Shown: positions 51,279 through 59,593 of the stretch, piece by piece
Position numbering within the stretch: position 1 is the stretch's first letter
Layout of the letters: every line of letters begins with the position of its first letter
Assembly (NCBI GenBank): GCA_035762565.1
Contig: DASTOJ010000206.1
Span: 1 to 64,000 of the forward strand
DNA: 64,000 bases
Reading direction: 5' to 3'
Source: AR5 sp035762565
GTDB lineage: Bacteria; Methylomirabilota; Methylomirabilia; Rokubacteriales; CSP1-6
Position numbers and translations under genes: made by a program
The notes under the pieces: model-generated
The model's database searches: none
What the model was told of the DNA's origin: nothing
Seen by the model: only the letters and a program-made list of their open reading frames with translations

Positions 51279-52019
51279 GTGGCGGCGGAGGCGGGCTCTC
51301 GACGCCCGGCGTACCGCCGCATAGTCCTCAAGCTCTCGGGGGAGGCGCTGGCCGGGAGCCAGGGCTACGGGCTCGACCCCTCGGTGCTGGTGCGGATCGG
51401 CGCCGAGGTGCGCGAGGTGATCGAGCTGGGCGTCCAGATGGCGATCGTCATCGGCGGCGGCAACATCTTCCGGGGCGTGGCGGCGAGCGCGGGCGGCATG
51501 GAGCGCGCCACCGCCGACTACATGGGCATGCTGGCGACGGTGATCAACGCCCTGGCGCTCCAGGACGCGCTGGAAAAGGCCGGCTGCCAGACGCGGGTGC
51601 TGTCGGCGATCGAGATGCGGGCGGTGGCCGAGCCGTACATCCGGCGCCGGGCCATCCGCCATCTCGAGAAGGGCCGGGTGGTCATCTTCGCGGCCGGCAC
51701 CGGCAACCCCTTCTTCACGACCGACACCGCCGGCGCCCTGCGGGCCGTGGAGATCGGCGCCGACGCGATCTTGAAAGCGACCAAGGTCGACGGCATCTAT
51801 TCCGCCGACCCCGCCCGTGACGCCAGCGCCGAGCGGCTGGACACGGTGACCTACATCGAGGTGCTCAACCGGCGCCTGGAGGTCATGGACACGACGGCGA
51901 TCTCGCTCTGCATGGACAACAAGCTGCCCATCGTCGTGTTCGATCTCACGCGCCCGGGCAACATCGCACGGATCGTCTGCGGCGAGCCGGTGGGCTCGAT
52001 CGTGACCTCGTCGGCGTGA
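51279..52019 (+). CDS. pyrH: UMP kinase
   Basis: A 246-aa hexameric amino-acid-kinase-fold enzyme that phosphorylates UMP. It shows IVLKLSGEALAG near residue 15, VIGGGNIFRG near 60, ADYMGMLATVINALAL near 85-100, and GTGNPFFTTDTAGALRA near 143. GTG 51279 is 2 nt after the tsf stop, with GGAGG in the end of tsf. Confidence 0.96.
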   Translation: MAAEAGSRRPAYRRIVLKLSGEALAGSQGYGLDPSVLVRIGAEVREVIELGVQMAIVIGGGNIFRGVAASAGGMERATADYMGMLATVINALALQDALEKAGCQTRVLSAIEMRAVAEPYIRRRAIRHLEKGRVVIFAAGTGNPFFTTDTAGALRAVEIGADAILKATKVDGIYSADPARDASAERLDTVTYIEVLNRRLEVMDTTAISLCMDNKLPIVVFDLTRPGNIARIVCGEPVGSIVTSSA

Positions 52020-52050
52020 GCCCGGGGTCGCCGTCAATCAGGAGGGCGTC

Positions 52051-52611
52051 ATGCAGACCGTGCTGAAGGACGTCGATACCCGGATGAACGCGGCCCTGGA
52101 CGCGCTGAGCCGCGAGTTCGCGACGGTCCGGACGGGCCGCGCCTCCACGGCGCTGCTCGACGCGATCCGCGTCGACTACTACGGCACGCCGACGCCCATC
52201 AACCAGATGGCGTCGGTGTCGACGCCGGATGCCCGCACCCTGGTGGTCCAGCCATGGGAGGCCGGCCAGCTCGGGGCCATCGAGAAAGCCATCATGAAGT
52301 CGGATCTTGGTATCCAGCCGGTCAACGACGGCAAGCTGATCCGGCTCACGATGCCGGCGCCGACCGAGGAGCGCCGCAAGCAGCTCGTCAAGACGGTGGC
52401 CAAGATGGCCGAGGACGCGCGGGTGGCCGTCCGCAACGTGCGCCGCGAGGCCAACGAGAAGCTCAAGACCGCGGCCAAGGACAAGAAGGCTCCCCTCTCC
52501 GAGGACGAGGAGCGCCGCGCTCATGACCAGGTGCAGAAGACGACCGACCGGTTCATCGCCAGGGTGGACGAGCTGTTGAAGAAGAAGGAGCAGGAGATCC
52601 TGTCATTCTGA
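52051..52611 (+). CDS. frr: Ribosome recycling factor
   Basis: A 186-aa two-domain protein with TVRTGRASTALLDAIRVDYYG near residues 25-45, IRLTMPAPTEERRKQL near 106-121, and KMAEDARVAVRNVRREAN near 127-145. AGGAGG lies before the ATG. The order tsf-pyrH-frr-uppS is conserved widely. Confidence 0.97.
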   Translation: MQTVLKDVDTRMNAALDALSREFATVRTGRASTALLDAIRVDYYGTPTPINQMASVSTPDARTLVVQPWEAGQLGAIEKAIMKSDLGIQPVNDGKLIRLTMPAPTEERRKQLVKTVAKMAEDARVAVRNVRREANEKLKTAAKDKKAPLSEDEERRAHDQVQKTTDRFIARVDELLKKKEQEILSF

Positions 52612-53378
52612 GGCGGGCCCCGGCGGCGGCGGCGCTGGACGGTCTCGGCGAGCCCGAGCTGCTCGCGCTGGTGCGCGAGCGGCCGGTGCCCGCCCACGTG
52701 GCGGTCATCATGGACGGCAACGGGCGGTGGGCGACCCGGCGGGGGCTGCCACGGGTGGCGGGCCACCGCGAGGGCGTGAAAGCCGCCCGCACGCTCGTAC
52801 GGGCGGCCGACGCGGTGGGGCTCCGCTACCTCACGCTCTACGCGTTCTCGACGGAGAACTGGAGCCGGCCCGAGGACGAGGTCTCCACGCTGATGCGCCT
52901 GCTGGAGGAGTCGATCTACCGCGAGCTGCCGGAGCTGATGGAGCGCAACGTGCGCCTGCGGGTGATCGGGCGCGGCACCGGCGTGCCCGGGCCCGTGCGC
53001 CGCGGCATCGACCACGTCGTGCACGCGACGCGGGCCAACACCGGGCTCACGCTGGTGATGGCCTTCAACTACGGCGGTCGCGACGAGCTGCTCGACGCCT
53101 TCCGGGCCCTGGCCCGGCGGGTGGGGGCGGGCGAGCTGAGCCCCGACGACATCTCGGAGGCGCACGTCAGCGGGGCGCTGTACACGGACGGAGTGCCGGA
53201 TCCCGATCTCCTGATCCGGACGAGCGGAGAGATGCGGATCTCGAACTTCCTGCTGTGGCAGATCGCGTACTCCGAGCTCTGGATGACGCCCACCCTGTGG
53301 CCGGACTTCGAACCGGCCGACCTCTACCGCGCCCTCGCGGAGTTCCAGCGGCGGAGCCGGCGGTTCGGTGGGGTGTGA
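52608..53378 (+). CDS. uppS: Undecaprenyl diphosphate synthase (possible CTG start)
   Basis: A cis-prenyltransferase that makes the C55 carrier for cell-wall sugars. It shows HVAVIMDGNGRWATRRGLPR with the catalytic Asp, GHREGVKAAR, LTLYAFSTENWSRP, FNYGGRDEL and DLLIRTSGEMRISNFLLWQ. The first conventional start is GTG 52671, with poor spacing signals. The frame continues upstream with a plausible helix (GEPELLALVRERPVP) to CTG 52608, which overlaps the frr stop as CTGA, giving 256 aa. The function is certain; the start is not. Confidence 0.9.
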   Translation: MRRAPAAAALDGLGEPELLALVRERPVPAHVAVIMDGNGRWATRRGLPRVAGHREGVKAARTLVRAADAVGLRYLTLYAFSTENWSRPEDEVSTLMRLLEESIYRELPELMERNVRLRVIGRGTGVPGPVRRGIDHVVHATRANTGLTLVMAFNYGGRDELLDAFRALARRVGAGELSPDDISEAHVSGALYTDGVPDPDLLIRTSGEMRISNFLLWQIAYSELWMTPTLWPDFEPADLYRALAEFQRRSRRFGGV

Positions 53379-54240
53379 GGTGGCGGTCGCCACGCCGGCC
53401 GGTGTCGTGCTCGGGCCGGCCCGGAGGGCCGCGGTGCTGAAGCGCCTGGCCAGCGTCCTCGTCCTGCTGCCGGTGTTCCTGCTGATCGTCGTCAAGGCGC
53501 CGGCCTTCCTGTTCAACACGCTCGTCGTCATCGCCAGCGCCGCCGCCCTCTGGGAGCTGCTGCGCCTGCTCGAGCAGGCCGGCCGCCCGGTGGATCGCGG
53601 GCTGGCGCTGGGGGCCGGCACCGCGGTCACCGCGGCGTTCGCCGCCTCGCCGCTGCTCGATCCGCTCGCCGTGCCCACGTTCACGCTGCTCGTGGCGGCC
53701 GTGGCCGTGCTGGCCGCACCCGTGTGGCGCGGCACGCCGGACCTCGAGCGTGCGGCCAACACACTGCTGGCGGTCATGTACGTGGGCTGGCTCCTGGGCT
53801 TCGGCATCCTGCTCCACCACACCTCGCCGCGCGGCGACGAGCTGGTCCTCTTCGTCGTCGGCGTGACCTGGGTGGGCGAGACGGCCGCCTACGTGGTGGG
53901 CTCCACGCTGGGGCGTCACGCCCTGGCGCCGGTCATCAGCCCGCGCAAGACGGTGGAGGGCGCGCTCGCCCAGGTCGCTGGTTCGATCGCGACGGGGGGA
54001 CTCCTCGGGGCCTGGCTGTTACCGGACTGCGGGCTGGGGTTCGGGCTGGGCGCGGGCGGACTGCTGGGCGTGGTCGGACAGTTCGGCGACCTTGCCGAGT
54101 CGGCCATCAAGCGGAGCGCCGGCACCAAGGACACCGGCGGCCTCATCCCCGGCCACGGAGGCGTGCTGGATCGGATCGACAGTCTGCTCTTCAACCTGCC
54201 GGCGTTCTACTACGTCTCCCTGGTGGCGGGCTGCCGATGA
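53368..54240 (+). CDS. cdsA: Phosphatidate cytidylyltransferase
   Basis: A 290-aa polytopic membrane enzyme forming CDP-diacylglycerol. It has about 8 hydrophobic segments and the C-terminal family signature SAGTKDTGGLIPGHGGVLDR. It starts at GTG 53368 inside the end of uppS; GTG 53380 is an alternative just past the uppS stop. It is followed by dxr with an ATGA overlap. Confidence 0.93.
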   Translation: MGCEVAVATPAGVVLGPARRAAVLKRLASVLVLLPVFLLIVVKAPAFLFNTLVVIASAAALWELLRLLEQAGRPVDRGLALGAGTAVTAAFAASPLLDPLAVPTFTLLVAAVAVLAAPVWRGTPDLERAANTLLAVMYVGWLLGFGILLHHTSPRGDELVLFVVGVTWVGETAAYVVGSTLGRHALAPVISPRKTVEGALAQVAGSIATGGLLGAWLLPDCGLGFGLGAGGLLGVVGQFGDLAESAIKRSAGTKDTGGLIPGHGGVLDRIDSLLFNLPAFYYVSLVAGCR

Positions 54241-55412
54241 AGCGCGTGAGTATCCTCGGCGCCACCGGGTCCATCGGCCTGCGTACCCTGGAGCTGATCT
54301 CGAGCTTTCCCGACGAGTTCTCGGTGGCGGGGCTGGCCGCCCGGGGCTCCAACCTCGACCTGATCGCCGAGCTGTGCCGCAAGCATGCGCCGCGGGCCGT
54401 GGCGCTGGTCGACCGCGACGCCCGCGACCGGCTGGCCCGGCGGCTGCCGGCGCCGCGCCCGGAGCTGTTGGCCGGCACCGAGGGGCTGGTGGCGCTGGCC
54501 GGCGAGGTCGAGGCCGACGTCGTGGTGTCCGCGCTCGTCGGCGGTGCCGGCCTGCTGCCGACCATGGCCGCCATCGAGGCCGGCCGCACGCTGGCGCTCG
54601 CCAACAAGGAGACCCTGGTGATGGCCGGCAGCCTCATGACGGCGGCGGCCCGGCGGCGTCACGTGCCGCTCCTGCCCGTCGACTCGGAGCACAGCGCCGT
54701 CTTCCAGTGCCTGGTCGGCCACAACCGGGGCGACGTCCAGCGCGTGCTCCTCACCGCCTCCGGCGGCCCGTTCCGCGAGTGGCCGCCCGAGAAGTTCGAC
54801 GCCATCACGGTCGAGGACGCGCTCAAGCACCCGACCTGGAAGATGGGCGCCAAGATCACCATCGACTCGGCGACGCTGATGAACAAGGGGCTGGAGATCA
54901 TCGAGGCCCGGTGGCTGTTCGACCTGGCGCCGCAGCAGGTGCAGGTGATCGTGCACCCGCAATCGATCGTCCACTCGATGGTGGAGTACGTCGACGGCGC
55001 CGTCATCGCCCAGCTCGGCGTGGCCGACATGGGGATCCCGATCCTCTACGCGCTCACGTACCCCGAGCGGCGGCCGATGCCGACCGCCCGGCTCGACCTG
55101 ACGCGCACGGGGGCGCTCTCGTTCTTCCCGCCCGACCCCGACAAGTTCCCGTGCCTGCGCCTGGCCCGCGCCGCCCTCGAGCGCGGCGGCACGGCGCCGG
55201 TCGTGCTGAACGCCGCCAACGAGGTGACGGTCGCTGCCTTCCTGGACCGCCGCCTGCGATTCGTCGAGATCCCGGAGCTCATCGAGCGCGCGCTCGACGG
55301 CCTGCCGTCCGGCCCGCTTGCGTCCATCGAGCAGTGCGTGGCCGTCGACGCGGAGGCTCGCTACCGCGTCCAGGAATGGGTCAACGCCCGCGCCGGAGGT
55401 TCAGCGAAGTGA
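54237..55412 (+). CDS. dxr: 1-deoxy-D-xylulose-5-phosphate reductoisomerase
   Basis: A 391-aa MEP-pathway enzyme. It has the NADPH motif ILGATGSIGLRTLEL at the start, LANKETLVMAG near residue 122, the metal/substrate region VDSEHSAVFQCL near 147, ASGGPFRE near 179, and SATLMNKGLEIIEARWLF near 216. It lies in a run uppS-cdsA-dxr-rseP-ispG that puts two MEP-pathway steps and their isoprenoid product in one transcript. Confidence 0.96.
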   Translation: MKRVSILGATGSIGLRTLELISSFPDEFSVAGLAARGSNLDLIAELCRKHAPRAVALVDRDARDRLARRLPAPRPELLAGTEGLVALAGEVEADVVVSALVGGAGLLPTMAAIEAGRTLALANKETLVMAGSLMTAAARRRHVPLLPVDSEHSAVFQCLVGHNRGDVQRVLLTASGGPFREWPPEKFDAITVEDALKHPTWKMGAKITIDSATLMNKGLEIIEARWLFDLAPQQVQVIVHPQSIVHSMVEYVDGAVIAQLGVADMGIPILYALTYPERRPMPTARLDLTRTGALSFFPPDPDKFPCLRLARAALERGGTAPVVLNAANEVTVAAFLDRRLRFVEIPELIERALDGLPSGPLASIEQCVAVDAEARYRVQEWVNARAGGSAK

Positions 55413-56770
55413 CCACGATCGTGTCGTTCATCGTCGTCATCGGCATCCTGATCCTGATCCACGAGCTGGGGCATTTCTTCGTCGCTCGCTGGACGGGGGT
55501 GGGCGTAGAGCGCTTCTCCATCGGCTTCGGCCCCGTCCTGCTGCGCTGGCGGGGCAAGGAGACGGAGTACGTGCTGTCCGCCATCCCGATGGGCGGGTAC
55601 GTCAAGATGATGGGCGAGGAGAACCCGCTGGAGGGCGGTGGCGGGCCCGTCCACGACCCCGGCAAGGCGTTCGCGCTCAAGCCGCTGTGGGCGCGTTTCC
55701 TGATCGTCTTCGCGGGGCCGGGCATGAACTTCGTCCTGGCCGTCGCCATCTTCGCGGTCGTGCTGGCCACGCTCGGCCGGCCGGTGTGGCCGGCGGCGGT
55801 GGGCAAGGTGGCCGAGGGCAGCCCGGCGGCCGCCGGCCTGCGCACGGGCGACACGATCGTCGCGGTGAACGGGCAGCCGGTCCGGTACTGGGAGGACCTC
55901 GAGCGCGCCGTCGCGGCCTCCAACGGCCGTTCGCTGGAGCTGCGCCTGCGCCGCGACGGAGCCGAGCGCCCGGTCACGGTGACGCCGCGCTTGCGTACGG
56001 TGCCCGACCCGATCTTCCGCGAGCCGCGCGAGACGTGGGACATCGGTGCCGGGCCGCAGCTGGCGCCGCAGATCAGCTCGGTGGGCCCCGGCTCGCCCGC
56101 CGAGCGCGCCGGGCTCAAGCCGGGCGACGTCGTGATCGCCGTGGCTGGCCAGCCGGTCTACACACCGGAGGACCTCGTGGAGGCGATCCGGACGCGGCCG
56201 GGCCGGGCGTTCCCGATCACCGTCGAGCGCGAGAGCCGGACAGTGACCCTCAGCGTGGTGCCCGACGCGGTCAAGGAGAAGGGGCCCGACGCCCAGGAGC
56301 GCGAGGTCGGGCGCATCCAGGCCGGCATCGCCACCAAGGCCGTGCGGTTCGAGCCGTACGGCCCGATCGAGGCGGTCGGCCACGGCGCCGCCAAGACCTG
56401 GGACATGACCGTGCTGACGGTGAAGGGGCTCTGGAAGCTGGTGTCCCGCCAGATCGACTCGTCGAACATCGGCGGGCCGATCCAGATCGCCACCGAGGCG
56501 GGCCGGCAGGCCAAGGACGGCATGGCGTCGCTGGCCCTCTTCACGGCGATCATCAGCGTGAACCTGGCGGTCCTCAACCTGCTGCCGGTGCCGATGCTGG
56601 ACGGCGGGCATCTGCTCTTCTTCCTCATCGAGGCGATCCTCGGCCGGCCGCTGTCGCTGCGCAAGCGGGAGGTGGCTCAGCAGGTCGGTTTCGTGCTCCT
56701 GATGATGCTGATGGTCTTCGCGCTCTACAATGACCTGGTGCGGATCGACGCGTTCAAATTCTTCCGATAG
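55409..56770 (+). CDS. rseP: Site-2 intramembrane zinc metalloprotease RseP
   Basis: A 453-aa polytopic protease. It shows the zinc motif LIHELGHFF (His18, Glu19, His22), two PDZ domains (about residues 125-200 and 215-290), and the third metal region NLLPVPMLDGG near 394, with membrane helices around each. In Gram-negative bacteria it cleaves an anti-sigma factor during envelope stress. It starts at GTG 55409 overlapping dxr. Confidence 0.95.
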   Translation: MTTIVSFIVVIGILILIHELGHFFVARWTGVGVERFSIGFGPVLLRWRGKETEYVLSAIPMGGYVKMMGEENPLEGGGGPVHDPGKAFALKPLWARFLIVFAGPGMNFVLAVAIFAVVLATLGRPVWPAAVGKVAEGSPAAAGLRTGDTIVAVNGQPVRYWEDLERAVAASNGRSLELRLRRDGAERPVTVTPRLRTVPDPIFREPRETWDIGAGPQLAPQISSVGPGSPAERAGLKPGDVVIAVAGQPVYTPEDLVEAIRTRPGRAFPITVERESRTVTLSVVPDAVKEKGPDAQEREVGRIQAGIATKAVRFEPYGPIEAVGHGAAKTWDMTVLTVKGLWKLVSRQIDSSNIGGPIQIATEAGRQAKDGMASLALFTAIISVNLAVLNLLPVPMLDGGHLLFFLIEAILGRPLSLRKREVAQQVGFVLLMMLMVFALYNDLVRIDAFKFFR

Positions 56771-56781
56771 GACGGGGGCGA

Positions 56782-58995
56782 ATGATCACTCGGCGCACGA
56801 CGCGGCAGCTCACGCTCGGCACCCTCGCGATCGGCGGGGACGCGCCGATCACCGTGCAGTCGATGACCAAGACCGACACCCGGGACGTCCAGGCCACCTT
56901 GCTCGAGATCTGGTCGCTGGAGGCGGCCGGCTGCGACGTCGTCCGCTGCGCGGTGCCGGTCCGGGAGGCCGCCGAGAAGCTGGGCGAGATCAAACGACAG
57001 ATCCGCATCCCGCTCGTGGCCGACGTCCACTTCAACTACAAGCTGGCCCTGATCGCCCTCGAGCAGGGCGTGGACGGGCTGCGCCTCAATCCCGGCAACA
57101 TCGGGGGCAAGCGGTTCGTGCTGGAGGTCGTGGCCCTGGCCAAGGAGCGCAAGATCCCGATCCGCATCGGGGTGAATGCGGGATCACTGGAGAAAGACCT
57201 TCTGGAGAAATACGGCGGACCAACGGCTCAAGGCATGGTGGAGTCGGCGCTGCGCCACATCCACATCCTCGAAGAATGCGCGTATCCAGAGATGAAGGTG
57301 TCCCTCAAGGCCTCCGATCCGCTCATGATGATCGAGGCCTACCGGATGCTGGCCGATCGGGTCGACTACCCGTTCCACCTCGGCGTCACCGAGGCCGGCA
57401 CGCCGGGCGTGGGCACGATCAAGTCAGCGGTCGGCCTCGGCGCCCTGCTGAGCGAGGGCATCGGTGACACGATCCGCGTCTCGCTGTCGGCCGATCCCAC
57501 CGAGGAGGTGCGGGTCGGCATCGACATTCTCAAGTCGCTCGGCCTGCGCAAGGGCGGCCTCACGTTCGTGTCGTGCCCGTCCTGCGGCCGCGCCGACGTG
57601 GACCTCGTCAAGCTCGCCAAGGAAGTGGAGGACGAGTTCCGCGGCCTCAACGAGGAGATCCACATCGCCGTGATGGGATGCGTGCCGGAAGGCCAGCCGG
57701 TCGTGACACGCCAGGGTCCCAAGCGCATCGAGACCGTCGGTGCGGGCGACGAGGTGCTGACCCACGCCGGCGAGTTCCACCGGGTCGAATGGGCGAGCAC
57801 CCACGCGTTCGCCGGGGACCTAGTCGAGATCCAGCCGACCGGGTTCGCGCCGGTGCGTCTCACCGAGAACCACCCGGTCTGGGCGTTCCCGCTGCCCGTC
57901 TCGCTGAAAGCCGGGCGCGAACGGAGGCCGCACCTCGCACGCGCGCTCGAAGCCGGCACCGAGCCGCGCTGGATCCCGGCCGGCGAGCTGCGCTCGGGCT
58001 GGGTGCTCGCGTATCCGGTGCTCCAGGAAAAGGAGGACCGGGCGACAATCCACGCCGTCGGGTTCGGCGAGATCCCCGTCGACGACGACTTCCTCACACT
58101 GGCCGGCTACTACCTCGCCGAGGGCACGATGTCGGGCAAGGGGGGCCGGCGATACCAGCAGTTCTTCCACTTCCACGAGGATCAGAGGCGGTACGTCGAC
58201 CGGCTGCGGGGCGCACTGACCTCGCTCGGGCTCCGATCGACGGTCCGGGGCCGCCGCCATACGGCCGAGGTCATCACGCATTCGCTGGCGTTCGGTGAGC
58301 TCCTCGAAGCACTCTTCGGACACGGCGCCGGGTGCAAGCGGATGCCCGAGTGGATGGAGCGACTGCCGCACGACAAGCAACGGGCGCTCGTGAAGGCCCT
58401 GTGGGAGGGTGACGGGTACCTGGGGCGGGTCCGTGGCTACTGGCGCGCCACGTACTCGACGTCCTCTCACGCGCTCGCGCTGCAGGTGCACCGGCTGCTC
58501 CTGCGCCTGGGCGTCGCGGCCTTCCTGCACCACCGCGACCAGCGGGACCGGCGGCGGAACTGGGTGGTGTCGGTGACCTCGCAGCCGGCGCTCGCCCGGC
58601 TGGCCGGGATCCTCGAGCTCGGGGCGCTGCGAGGCTGTCGGACCACCGGCCAGGCGGGCCAGGTCGTGCTCGACGAGCATGCGCTCTACGTCGGCATCAG
58701 GGCCGTCCGGCGCGTGCCGTACACCGGCCACGTCCACAACCTCGAGGTCGCCGGCGTCCACTCGTTCGCCCTGCCGGGCGCGATGCTGCACAACTGCGAG
58801 GTGAACGGGCCGGGCGAGGCACGTGCCGCCGACATCGGGGTGGCGGGCGGGCGGGGGATCGGTCTCATCTTCAAGGGCGGCGAGGTCATCCGGAAGGTGC
58901 CGGAGAAGGAGATCGTGACGGCGATGCGCGAGGAAGTGGACAAGTTCCTCGCCGAGCGGCGGGCCGCGAAGCAAGCGGCGGAAGCGGACGCCTGA
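56782..58995 (+). CDS. ispG: 4-hydroxy-3-methylbut-2-enyl diphosphate synthase (IspG/GcpE), intein-containing precursor
   Basis: A 737-aa precursor of an Fe-S enzyme of the MEP isoprenoid pathway. The N-extein is residues 1-299 (TIM-barrel domain, start TRQLTLGTLAIGGDAPITVQ). The cluster pair Cys265/Cys268 is in SCPSCGR. The C-extein, 672-737, begins CEVNGPGEA with the third cluster cysteine (Cys672) and the glutamate ligand (Glu679). A 372-aa intein fills residues 300-671. After splicing the protein is 365 aa and the spacing Cys268 to the third Cys is 32, equal to E. coli (273 to 305). The gene follows rseP by 11 nt and overlaps a ferredoxin-like gene (TGATG). Confidence 0.95.
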   Translation: MITRRTTRQLTLGTLAIGGDAPITVQSMTKTDTRDVQATLLEIWSLEAAGCDVVRCAVPVREAAEKLGEIKRQIRIPLVADVHFNYKLALIALEQGVDGLRLNPGNIGGKRFVLEVVALAKERKIPIRIGVNAGSLEKDLLEKYGGPTAQGMVESALRHIHILEECAYPEMKVSLKASDPLMMIEAYRMLADRVDYPFHLGVTEAGTPGVGTIKSAVGLGALLSEGIGDTIRVSLSADPTEEVRVGIDILKSLGLRKGGLTFVSCPSCGRADVDLVKLAKEVEDEFRGLNEEIHIAVMGCVPEGQPVVTRQGPKRIETVGAGDEVLTHAGEFHRVEWASTHAFAGDLVEIQPTGFAPVRLTENHPVWAFPLPVSLKAGRERRPHLARALEAGTEPRWIPAGELRSGWVLAYPVLQEKEDRATIHAVGFGEIPVDDDFLTLAGYYLAEGTMSGKGGRRYQQFFHFHEDQRRYVDRLRGALTSLGLRSTVRGRRHTAEVITHSLAFGELLEALFGHGAGCKRMPEWMERLPHDKQRALVKALWEGDGYLGRVRGYWRATYSTSSHALALQVHRLLLRLGVAAFLHHRDQRDRRRNWVVSVTSQPALARLAGILELGALRGCRTTGQAGQVVLDEHALYVGIRAVRRVPYTGHVHNLEVAGVHSFALPGAMLHNCEVNGPGEARAADIGVAGGRGIGLIFKGGEVIRKVPEKEIVTAMREEVDKFLAERRAAKQAAEADA
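57679..58794 (+). mobile_element. Intein with LAGLIDADG homing endonuclease domain, inserted in ispG
   Basis: A 372-aa intein. Block A starts with Cys1 (CVPEGQPVVTRQG). Block B is LTENHPVWA (Thr62, His65). Two LAGLIDADG endonuclease motifs follow: LAGYYLAEG (141-149, acidic Glu148) and LVKALWEGDGYLG (237-249, Asp245). Block F is HVHNLEVAGVHSFALPGA, and block G ends AMLHN (His371-Asn372) followed by Cys+1. All splicing residues are present, so it should splice, and the endonuclease looks intact. It is inserted between Gly and Cys of the IspG motif GC-x-VNGPGEA, so Cys+1 is the [4Fe-4S] ligand. Composition resembles the host gene, so acquisition is not recent or came from a similar genome. Confidence 0.95.
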
Positions 58996-59327
58996 TGGGC
59001 CAGTACGACACGCACGTCTTCGTCTGCACCGGCGGCGACGACTGTCCCAAGGGCGGCGACGTCGAGCAGTTCGTGAGGTACCTGCGCGGCGAGGTGGTCC
59101 GGGCCGGGCGCCAGCAGGAGGTCCGGATCAACAAGGCCGGCTGCTTCTCGCAGTGCGGTCACGGACCGATGATCGTCGTCTATCCGGAGAACGTCTGGTA
59201 CGCCGGCGTGCAGCAGGCCGACCTCCCGGAGATCGTGCAGTCCCACATCCTCGGCGGCCAGCCGGTCGCACGCCTGCTCTACGCGCCCGGCGTCAAGGGC
59301 GCCAACAAGAAGAAAGACGCCCACTAA
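58995..59327 (+). CDS. Thioredoxin-like [2Fe-2S] ferredoxin
   Basis: A 110-aa protein of the thioredoxin-fold ferredoxin/NuoE-like type. Cysteines are placed as C-X5-C (VCTGGDDCPKG) and C-X3-C (AGCFSQCGHGPMIVVYPE). The ATG overlaps the ispG stop (TGATG), so production is coupled to IspG. It may be the electron donor for the reductive step of IspG or a redox partner of its cluster. Its stop codon lies inside the left arm of the foldback element. Confidence 0.87.
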   Translation: MGQYDTHVFVCTGGDDCPKGGDVEQFVRYLRGEVVRAGRQQEVRINKAGCFSQCGHGPMIVVYPENVWYAGVQQADLPEIVQSHILGGQPVARLLYAPGVKGANKKKDAH

Positions 59328-59593
59328 TGACTCTCGTGGAATACGGTGACGCCGGGGGCCAGGTGGGGGGCCGCGGGCGCGCCATCATGGCGAGCCGTCG
59401 TCGCCGTTCGAGCGCAGGGCGCGGCGAGCGAGCCGCCAGCGATTCGATTGGCCTGCGGCCGAGCCCCCGGTGGGGGATGGGGGGCCGAGCGAGCCGTGCC
59501 CGGAGCGAGTTACGGCGACAGGCGAGCCATGCGGGCGCGCCCGCGGCCCCCCACCTGGCCCCCGGCGTCACCGTATTCCACGAGAGTCATTAG
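59324..59593. repeat. 270-bp foldback element with 60-bp perfect inverted arms
   Basis: The left arm 59324-59383 is exactly complementary to the right arm 59534-59593. The inner flanks continue with imperfect complementarity for about 40 nt more. The left arm includes the ferredoxin stop codon (59325-59327), and the right arm ends on the base before the proS ATG and contains its GAGAG site (59582-59586). The interior carries GGGGGATGGGGGGCC, shared with the hscB palindrome. It may be a MITE-like insertion or a translational control structure. No protein is supported within it. Confidence 0.9.

Noticed and set aside
59324..59593. Insertion sequence or transposon with transposase
   Set aside because: The 270 bp hold no plausible transposase and no direct target repeat was seen at the ends. 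Only a non-autonomous foldback is possible.
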